A DNA stretch of 8,920 nucleotides from Fimbriimonadaceae bacterium. GTDB taxonomy: Bacteria; Armatimonadota; Fimbriimonadia; Fimbriimonadales; Fimbriimonadaceae. Made by a program: the position numbers and the translations under genes. Every line of letters starts with the position of its first letter. The stretch's first letter is position 1. The notes below the pieces were generated by a model. It worked only from the letters and a program-made list of their open reading frames with translations, did not search any database and was not told the origin of the DNA. Below, one piece after another: positions 1 through 5,428 of the stretch. Location: positions 1 through 8,920 of the forward strand of contig JADLGZ010000098.1 in assembly GCA_020849075.1 (NCBI GenBank), read 5' to 3'.

Positions 1-454
1 TATCCACGGTCATGAACCGAGAATGAACCATCATGCCTGGGGCAAACATCACGGCCAGAGACCCTGCGAGGGCCCCTGCCCAATGCACCCGGCGAAAGAG
101 AAACGTCCAGACCACCCACACGATGCCAGCACCTGCCAAGCAAGAAAGAAACCGCCCGGTTAGAATCTCTTGCGCAAGGCCCGCGGTCGTCCCCCCGCCC
201 GACGAAGGCACACCAAGGCCAAGGCTATGGAGGACCCCTAAACCAAGGTTCTGAATCGTGAAGTAGAGAGTGCCGTAATTGTAGAAATTGGGGGTAAGGT
301 CAGTCGCCTGACGTGTGACCATCCAATTAATGGGCTCATCTGGATGCAAGCTGGTGACGCGAAGGGGGCCAGGCAAACCCCAAGAAATGCCGACTAGGCG
401 GATGGCCAGAGCCGCAACAAAGAGGAGAAAACCAAACTTAGCGGACTGGGCCAC
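1..454 (-). CDS. Polytopic membrane glycosyltransferase, GT39/PMT_2-like (partial, C-terminus beyond left edge)
   Basis: An open frame of 151 codons on the minus strand runs off the left edge without a stop. The N-terminus is a hydrophobic helix (residues 7-28), followed by a first outer loop with an HPDE motif at 37-40 and a NYGTLYF segment at 59-65. More hydrophobic segments follow at about 100-120 and 125-140. An acidic HPDE-type loop right after the first membrane helix is typical of GT-C fold enzymes of the GT39/ArnT/PMT_2 group, where the acidic residue serves as the catalytic site. These enzymes move a sugar from a polyprenyl-phosphate carrier on the outer face of the inner membrane. 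The start is taken as GTG at 454: an in-frame stop lies seven codons upstream and no ATG lies between. It overlaps the end of the preceding gene by 17 bases, which suggests translational coupling. The ribosome site is weak. The acceptor and sugar cannot be told from this fragment. Confidence 0.72.
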   Translation of the reverse strand, partial: MAQSAKFGFLLFVAALAIRLVGISWGLPGPLRVTSLHPDEPINWMVTRQATDLTPNFYNYGTLYFTIQNLGLGVLHSLGLGVPSSGGGTTAGLAQEILTGRFLSCLAGAGIVWVVWTFLFRRVHWAGALAGSLAVMFAPGMMVHSRFMTVD

Positions 455-1064
455 GATCGGATGGTAGCACTCTCAGGCACGCTTCTACCACCCTTGGATC
501 GAAGGTGGACCCTTTCTCTTCCACAAGGTAAGTCCTAGCCACGAGATGACCTTGCTGGCTCGCCCGCTCGACATATGCCTCGGCAACCGCGATGATACGG
601 GACTCAACCGGCATCTCTTGATTCAAGGCACCATGGCGATGCCTAATAATCGGGGCTAGACCTCGCAGTGTGGGTACCAACTCCAGCATCGCGGCGCTCA
701 CTTCCGTGTGCTTTGCGAATGTGGCTCGTTCGGCTGGCGTCCAGTCATTGGAATCTCGCTCATTAATCAACTTCCATGGAATGGCGCACAGACCAATATC
801 GCGGAGGCGGGCCGCATCTTCCATCTGACGTAAGTTCCGCTTGGGCAAGCCCATATCTTTCCCGACCGCAATGCAGAGGGCGGCAACCCGATCCGTTAGC
901 CCTTCTCGACCGGGGCAGCGTAATTCTACGGCTGAGCCAAATACCTTTAGCAATGAGAGTTGTTGGTCAGCCTGCCGACGGGGGAGGATTCGTAGCGCGA
1001 TCCAAAGCATCAGCCCAGAGCACGCCAGCACTGCCCCCAGGACGAGTACCGCGCCAAGACTCAC
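438..1064 (-). CDS. Membrane-anchored degenerate HD-GYP protein (predicted catalytically dead)
   Basis: This 208-residue protein has one N-terminal membrane helix (about 3-26) and a cytoplasmic HD-GYP-like domain (about 55-200). The fold is recognisable from its order of motifs, but the metal ligands are mostly lost. The HD pair is RD at 88-89 (ARLRDIG in place of the usual LHDIGK). The HHExxDGxGYP block is RHRHG at 141-145 with no GYP, and the late D-A-F-D-A motif reads AEAY at 161-164. Only the middle histidine (His119, KHTE) remains. It aligns by eye with the neighbouring active HD-GYP protein, including PVESRIIAV versus PLESKVIAV and FDPRVVEA versus FDRRVVNA, so it looks like a decayed tandem paralogue. 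The GTG start overlaps the upstream stop as GTGA, with a GAGGTGGAG ribosome site just before it (within 1066-1074). It probably acts as a partner or regulator of the active enzyme rather than as a phosphodiesterase; that role is inferred. Confidence 0.8.
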   Translation of the reverse strand: MSLGAVLVLGAVLACSGLMLWIALRILPRRQADQQLSLLKVFGSAVELRCPGREGLTDRVAALCIAVGKDMGLPKRNLRQMEDAARLRDIGLCAIPWKLINERDSNDWTPAERATFAKHTEVSAAMLELVPTLRGLAPIIRHRHGALNQEMPVESRIIAVAEAYVERASQQGHLVARTYLVEEKGSTFDPRVVEACLRVLPSDRGPVR

Positions 1065-2251
1065 ACTCCACCTCGAATCGCCTCAATAAAGGCATTTACC
1101 ACACGCCGATCAAACTGGGTTCCAGAACATCGCTCTAGCTCGCTAATGGCCTGATCTGGCGTCATTGGGTCTCGATAGCTTCGTGGCTCAGACCCTGCCA
1201 TAGCGTCAAAAGCGTCACTAACCGCGATAACCTTGCTCTCTAGAGGAATGTCTTGATCATGCAACTTTAGTGGGTACCCCTTGCCATCAAGACGCTCGTG
1301 GTGGTGACGAATCCAAGGCACGATTTCGCGGAACCGCTCACTTTGGCTGAGTATGTGGGCACCAAACTCAGAATGCTGCTTAACGTGTTCGTATTCGGCT
1401 TCGGTGAGTTTTGCCGGCTTGTCCAGAATCTCCTCATCTATGGCGATTTTTCCGATATCGTGCAACACGGCTGCCTTCCGCAACAGCAATGCTCGTGTCG
1501 GAGAGAGTCCAAGTCGCCTACCAACGTCCTCGGCGAGACGCCCAACACGCTCCAAATGCCCATGAGTGTAGGGATGTGCCCGCTGAAGCATGATCGTCAA
1601 CGCGACCATCGTCTCATAGGCATGGTCCTCCATCCGCTTATAGGAACTGATGATCCAGCGCAAAAGCTCGAGCGGGATGATCATTAACGGAACAATCCAC
1701 AGCGCATCGCCGCGAAGAGAAACACCAACTCCGAGGGCAACAAGGAGGTATGCCCCAAAGCAGAGGACTGTTGACCGAACCCCGTCTAACGCCTGCGACC
1801 CAAAGCGCTGGGCGCCCAAGAGATGATTCATCCATCCAACTAGAGAAACGTTGGTCACCAAATACCCCGCTACGAAGGCGACCATGCGAAGAGCCCAGTG
1901 CCCACCAAGGGTCGCCCACCACAGGATTCCCCCGACTGATGAGGACAACATGACGATTGGCAGGTTAAGCCCTAGCCAGTAGGCCTTTCGAGGTCCTGGG
2001 CGAAGCAGGGTCGCGGCAAATAAGACAATGACTTCGACGAGGAGGGCTACCACGGGCCCGCCCGTGAAGAGGAGGCCGGTAAGGAACGGCAGGGATAATG
2101 AAAGGAACACGCCCTCCCGAGCAAAATGTACAGGCCTCAACTCCGAGACCAGCGCGCATGAAAGCAGTACGACCGCCGCTAGCCAAGCGACTTCGCCGAC
2201 AGGGGCGGCCCAAGCCAAAACTGCAATGCCGCCAAGGGCGGCAACAGTCAA
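1061..2251 (-). CDS. Membrane HD-GYP domain protein, predicted cyclic-di-GMP phosphodiesterase
   Basis: This 396-residue protein has an N-terminal membrane module of about six or seven helices (residues 1-200) and a C-terminal HD-GYP domain (about 222-395). The catalytic set is complete: His227/His232 region, HDIGK at 264-268, His293, HHER at 317-320, DGKGYP at 322-327, and Asp346 in SDAFDA. HD-GYP enzymes of this kind hydrolyse cyclic-di-GMP, usually to GMP. The membrane part probably senses a signal; I do not recognise it as a named sensor family. The start is uncertain. TTG at 2251 is the first standard start but has no ribosome site near it. A good GGAGG (2292-2296) lies inside the end of the previous gene, and the frame stays open there with only a CTG at 2290, which would add MVARSPDRQLRGA, a sensible positive N-terminus. 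The gene sits 19 bases after the secreted-protein gene and shares GTGA with the dead paralogue after it. Confidence 0.92.
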   Translation of the reverse strand: MTVAALGGIAVLAWAAPVGEVAWLAAVVLLSCALVSELRPVHFAREGVFLSLSLPFLTGLLFTGGPVVALLVEVIVLFAATLLRPGPRKAYWLGLNLPIVMLSSSVGGILWWATLGGHWALRMVAFVAGYLVTNVSLVGWMNHLLGAQRFGSQALDGVRSTVLCFGAYLLVALGVGVSLRGDALWIVPLMIIPLELLRWIISSYKRMEDHAYETMVALTIMLQRAHPYTHGHLERVGRLAEDVGRRLGLSPTRALLLRKAAVLHDIGKIAIDEEILDKPAKLTEAEYEHVKQHSEFGAHILSQSERFREIVPWIRHHHERLDGKGYPLKLHDQDIPLESKVIAVSDAFDAMAGSEPRSYRDPMTPDQAISELERCSGTQFDRRVVNAFIEAIRGGV

Positions 2252-2270
2252 GGCGCCGCGTAATTGTCGA

Positions 2271-3287
2271 TCAGGGCTTCGAGCGACCAGAGCCTCCTGA
2301 TGAGGCCACCTTTACGATCTTAGTGCCGGACAAAGCAAAGTGTGATTCGCCCGTCCATTTGCGCTCCGCGAAGGTCCCCTCTTCTCCCTTCCAGTCCAAC
2401 TTCACCGTTCCGCTAGACAACGCCTGACCACGAAGGGTCTTGAAAGTTTTCGGTTCTAAGTCAAATGTGATATCCGATTTGAAGGTAATGCGCAAGCCCT
2501 TGATTGGGCTGTCACCGGCGGACATCCCGTATTGGCTATTGATAAACGAAGTCAACTCACTGTCCAAGCTCAAGCTTGCGCTGACCCGTTCGACTTTTTT
2601 GCCATTCACCGAGACCTGTCCATCGTAGCGATATTTCATGTCAAGCCGCTGCACCATTGTCTGACCGCTTGAGCTTGTTTTCTGGGGTTGGTAACTGACC
2701 GTTGTGAGCCATGTGTCCCCGATCTTCACCGGATCATCCGGCAGTTTCGGGCTAAAGTCAAAGGCGCTATCCAGGGAACCCACAAAGAGCGACAGCCTAT
2801 ACAAATCCATGATGTACTGTCCGGCAAGGATTTGCGTGATCGTTGTCGGCGAGGCCTGCTGAGCCGCCATCACGTTCAACTTCGTGGCCTTGGGTGGCTT
2901 GACTTCCTTTACCTCAATGAACTGATTGATCGGCGTCAAGATAAGATCCAGTTTGAATGCATCGGATTCCTTGACCTTCTTGATCGCGAGTGTTTCCTCG
3001 TCATTATCTAAGCGGTACGTGGGGCCACGGTCGTACCGCATGGACGCATTCCCATCCCCATCCACCGAGTTCACGGTGGTGTTAAAACCATATTCGTACC
3101 CTGTCTCGCTTGGAAGGAATGTATCCAACCCCTTTTCTTTGATCTCTACGGTAAGTAGAGCGTTCATTTTGTAGGCGTTGTATTCACCCTTGACAAACTT
3201 TCGGTTCAGAAGAACCGGAGTCTTGCCGGGTGCAGGAGTTGCTTGCCCAAGCAAGGCGGCGGTCAGTAGTGCGGCAGTTACAAGCAT
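2271..3287 (-). CDS. Secreted protein of unknown function (possibly DUF6263-like)
   Basis: I do not recognise this 338-residue protein with certainty. A hydrophobic signal sequence covers residues 1-16 (ending near LLGQA), followed by a Pro/Gly-rich linker. The remainder is a beta-rich soluble domain with no membrane helix, no cysteine and no clear catalytic motif. The segment LPDDPVKIGDTW at 182-193, followed by repeated strands of the type YDGQVSVNGKKVERVSASL and ITFDLEPKTFKTLRG, resembles periplasmic DUF6263-type proteins; this is a weak visual match. The signal peptide lacks a positive n-region when started at ATG 3287. The upstream in-frame codons encode KLRTT but offer only CTG as a start, so the true start may lie slightly upstream. 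It follows the acyl-CoA dehydrogenase by 48 bases and precedes the HD-GYP gene by 19, consistent with one transcript. It may be the envelope component of the unit. Confidence 0.75.
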   Translation of the reverse strand: MLVTAALLTAALLGQATPAPGKTPVLLNRKFVKGEYNAYKMNALLTVEIKEKGLDTFLPSETGYEYGFNTTVNSVDGDGNASMRYDRGPTYRLDNDEETLAIKKVKESDAFKLDLILTPINQFIEVKEVKPPKATKLNVMAAQQASPTTITQILAGQYIMDLYRLSLFVGSLDSAFDFSPKLPDDPVKIGDTWLTTVSYQPQKTSSSGQTMVQRLDMKYRYDGQVSVNGKKVERVSASLSLDSELTSFINSQYGMSAGDSPIKGLRITFKSDITFDLEPKTFKTLRGQALSSGTVKLDWKGEEGTFAERKWTGESHFALSGTKIVKVASSGGSGRSKP

Positions 3288-3335
3288 CGTTGTTCTCAGT
3301 TTATTCTCAATTAGGACGGCTCGGAGACCAGCTTA

Positions 3336-4517
3336 TTACGCAGGCAGGGCTTTGATAACCTGCTTTGCGATAACCATTCGCTGAATCTCGCTACACCCCT
3401 CGCCGATCTCCGTTAGTTTGGCATCACGCCAGAGTTTCTCCACAAGATAATCAAACGTCATTCCGCGCCCCCCATGAATTTGAATGGCACGATTGGTCAC
3501 CCGGTTCGCGGTCTCACTGGCGTAGAGCTTTGCCATTGAGCTTGCCTTGATGACATCCTTGCCCTGGTCAAAGAGGGTCGCCCCCTTCTGCAGTAGTAGC
3601 CGGGCGGCTTCGATCTCGGTCTCATTGTCCGCCAGCATGTTCTGCACGCTCTGCATATCGCATAGCTTGCGGTTGAACTGCTCTCGCTGAGTGCTGTACT
3701 CACTGCACAATTCATGGGCCTTTTCGGCGATACCGAGGGCCATGCCGGCAATGCCCAAGCGCCCACGATATAGAAGCCCAATCGCCTCGGTGAACGTGCA
3801 AGGTGTGTGCCATGCCTCCGCGTTTTCCATCTTGAAGCGCACCGTGTTACTGGCTCGAACTCCAATCGTGTGAATCCTCTCAAGTAGTTCCCAGCCCGGC
3901 TGGTTGGTTTCTAGGAGCCATGCGCTCTTTCCATCTGCACTGACCGATGGGTCGCAATTCGCGGCGATGATAATGAGATCAGCCTTGCCGCCATTCGTAA
4001 TGAACATCTTTTCGCCGTTCAAATGGAACCATCCGTCGCGGCCTGCTATCGGGGTTGCCGATGACCTGACTCGTCGGGCATCCGAGCCTGCATCAGGTTC
4101 GGTCAAGCCCCAAGCCAACTTTATGTCCCCGCGAACGATCCCCGGCAGGTACTTGTCCTTTTGCTCTTGAGTACCAAAGGTGGCGATGTGCCCCACGCAA
4201 AGAGCATTAATCGCGGCAATGTTCATGCTCAACGCAGGATCGCCCTTGGCAAGCTCGCGGCAGGCCTCAACGTATACTCGGCAACTCCAGCCTCCACCAC
4301 CCAACTCCTTGGGCAAGGTCATGCTGAGGAGGCCCAGTTCACCAAGACGAGGCCAGATATCATCAGGGAAAGCAGTGTTGGTCTCCCATTCCCGCGTGCA
4401 TGGGAGCACTTCGTCCGCGACAAATGCGCGCACTTGATCAAGGAATCTCGTTTCTTGCTCGGAAAGGTTTAAGAAGAGGGAGTCGTCTCGGCGATGAGAC
4501 AGGCTGGCCGTCGGCAT
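3336..4517 (-). CDS. Acyl-CoA dehydrogenase (FAD-dependent)
   Basis: This 393-residue protein is a full-length acyl-CoA dehydrogenase, which oxidises an acyl-CoA to the trans-2-enoyl-CoA with FAD and passes electrons to an electron-transfer flavoprotein. The N-terminal helical domain spans about 15-130. The central FAD/substrate region contains AWGLTEPDAGSD at 135-146 and NGEKMFITNGGKAD at 167-180. The C-terminal helical domain contains REQFNRKL at 278-285, QIHGGRGMT at 346-354 and the active-site segment EIGEGCSEIQR at 370-380. Glu373 is placed as the catalytic base by comparison with the usual xEGTxxIQ motif; the residue two after it is Cys375 where Thr is more common. The chain length, branched or aromatic preference cannot be read from sequence alone. 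The ATG start at 4517 directly follows an in-frame TGA, so no earlier start is possible. A perfect AGGAGG (4546-4551) lies 28 bases upstream, too far to serve it in the usual way. Confidence 0.93.
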   Translation of the reverse strand: MPTASLSHRRDDSLFLNLSEQETRFLDQVRAFVADEVLPCTREWETNTAFPDDIWPRLGELGLLSMTLPKELGGGGWSCRVYVEACRELAKGDPALSMNIAAINALCVGHIATFGTQEQKDKYLPGIVRGDIKLAWGLTEPDAGSDARRVRSSATPIAGRDGWFHLNGEKMFITNGGKADLIIIAANCDPSVSADGKSAWLLETNQPGWELLERIHTIGVRASNTVRFKMENAEAWHTPCTFTEAIGLLYRGRLGIAGMALGIAEKAHELCSEYSTQREQFNRKLCDMQSVQNMLADNETEIEAARLLLQKGATLFDQGKDVIKASSMAKLYASETANRVTNRAIQIHGGRGMTFDYLVEKLWRDAKLTEIGEGCSEIQRMVIAKQVIKALPA

Positions 4518-4555
4518 TCACTTATTGTACTGCCTTTGCCTGCTTCCTCCTGATA

Positions 4556-5251
4556 TTAAGTTCCCGCGGTCGGAAAGACGCATCCGCTCGTGAGGTGGGC
4601 TGGAGATTGAGAACTATCGTACTTCCGCACCTTAACGCCTGCGAGAGCGGCAAGCCGGCCGTTCAGTTCTTGCAGCATATCATCGCCGTAACCGGCATAC
4701 TGCTTCACAATCTTCCCCTTCGCGACCAGCGAAACGTACGCGCCACGCTCGGCTTTGAATGCCTTGATCACCTTGAGATCGGGATCCAACAAGATTGGGA
4801 AATGGGCCTCGGTCGACTGGCGCCACTTGTCCGCATCAGCCTTGCCTGTATTGATAATGCCCACGGTGTTCACTTCATTGGGATAGAGTTGGTAGAAACG
4901 TTCAAAGTAGAGTTTCGCGCCAAGGCAACAAGGGCACTCCTTTTCGATAAAAAAGAGAAGCAAGGGCTTTCCATCCGTTAGGGACTGGAGCGTATGGGAT
5001 TGACCATCAAGTCCCATGAGCTTGAAATCGGGCGCTGGCTTAAGAGATTGATCATCGGCCACCGCCTGCATTTCCGGCGTCACCGGATGGTCTACTTTCT
5101 TACGCATCTTGAGGCCCACCGCGGCCGCCCTATTCTGAGCTTCAATGGCGGGATCCAACTTAGGTTCATCCCGCTTGGGGGTCAGTAGATAGCCCGCCAA
5201 GACAGCACCAGCAGCCATTGATCCGAGACCAAGAACGACCTTCAGCTTCAT
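4556..5251 (-). CDS. Membrane-anchored thioredoxin-fold (redoxin/AhpC-TSA-like) protein with a CPCC site
   Basis: The protein has an N-terminal hydrophobic segment (about residues 3-23 after the chosen start) that acts as a signal anchor or uncleaved signal peptide. It is followed by a charged, helical linker and a thioredoxin-like domain (about 70-205). The domain starts with PAPDFKLMGLDGQ, typical of AhpC/TSA-redoxin proteins. After strand LLLFFI comes ECPCC (Cys106, Cys108, Cys109), in the place of the usual CxxC active site. FPILLDPD (about 151-158) is the later conserved strand-loop. The canonical peroxiredoxin PxxxT/SxxC motif is absent, so a thiol-disulfide or electron-transfer role in the periplasm is more likely than peroxidase. 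A further cysteine lies near the C-terminus (SGCVF), beyond the fold. GTG 5263 and ATG 5257 are also in frame; ATG 5251 is preferred because GGTGA (5260-5264) lies 8 bases upstream and MKLKVV starts a normal signal segment. It is the first gene of the leftward unit. Confidence 0.82.
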   Translation of the reverse strand: MKLKVVLGLGSMAAGAVLAGYLLTPKRDEPKLDPAIEAQNRAAAVGLKMRKKVDHPVTPEMQAVADDQSLKPAPDFKLMGLDGQSHTLQSLTDGKPLLLFFIEKECPCCLGAKLYFERFYQLYPNEVNTVGIINTGKADADKWRQSTEAHFPILLDPDLKVIKAFKAERGAYVSLVAKGKIVKQYAGYGDDMLQELNGRLAALAGVKVRKYDSSQSPAHLTSGCVFPTAGT

Positions 5252-5426
5252 GTCCATGGTCACCAGTTTACCGGTGGAATGCCACCAAAACTCTGCGGCA
5301 AAAGGGCCAGATCATCCGTCACTTTTTTGTTGATGGGAGCGACGATGCGCCCATCGCCCCTCAAGCCGGCCCGTGGCCAACCTGGAGGCGCGCAATTTGG
5401 GGGTTGTGAGGAGAGAGAGCCCCCAA
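5252..5426. promoter_or_regulatory. Divergent intergenic region between the redoxin-led unit and glnA
   Basis: These 175 bases must hold the start signals for both the leftward six-gene unit and glnA. I found no convincing -35/-10 pair on either strand and no clear sigma54 -24/-12 element. Visible structures are a 9-bp stem with one mismatch (GATGGGAGC at 5332-5340 with GCGCCCATC at 5347-5355, loop of 6), a small GGTGG/CCACC stem at about 5274-5287 in the leader of the leftward unit, and a T-run at 5323-5328. None of the stems is followed by a T-run on either strand, so they are not terminators. They may be operator or leader structures. Confidence 0.4.
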
Positions 5427-5428
5427 AT
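5395..5428 (+). promoter_or_regulatory. Hairpin over the glnA start: ribosome site in the loop, start codon in the stem foot
   Basis: ATTTGGGGG (5395-5403) pairs perfectly with CCCCCAAAT (5420-5428) to give a 9-bp stem with five G-C pairs. The 16-base purine-rich loop (5404-5419) contains the Shine-Dalgarno sequence GAGGAG (5408-5413) followed by GAGAG. The A and U of the glnA ATG (5427-5429) form the last two pairs of the stem. The geometry is read directly from the sequence. An effect on translation is inferred: closing the stem would bury the start codon, and melting it, or ribosome binding to the loop, would expose it. Confidence 0.5.

Noticed and set aside
33..254. Plus-strand open frame of 73 codons at the left edge
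   Set aside because: It lies opposite the glycosyltransferase reading frame, its protein is Arg/Pro-rich with no domain features, and it has no ribosome site. It is a shadow frame.
438..1064. Degenerate HD-GYP gene as a pseudogene
   Set aside because: The frame is complete, has a good ribosome site and a GTGA overlap, and keeps the fold-defining hydrophobic pattern. The motif loss looks selective rather than random decay.
4400..4981. Plus-strand open frame of 193 codons opposite the redoxin and dehydrogenase genes
   Set aside because: It covers two well-supported minus-strand genes and their gap, shows no recognisable domain, and its codons mirror the opposite strand.
5332..5355. Stem GATGGGAGC/GCGCCCATC in the divergent region as a terminator
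   Set aside because: There is no T-run after the stem on either strand; the nearby T-run lies on its 5' side on the plus strand. It is noted only as a possible operator or leader structure.
5264..5395. Sigma54 promoter for glnA
   Set aside because: No GG-N10-GC element with the proper flanks was found in the upstream region.
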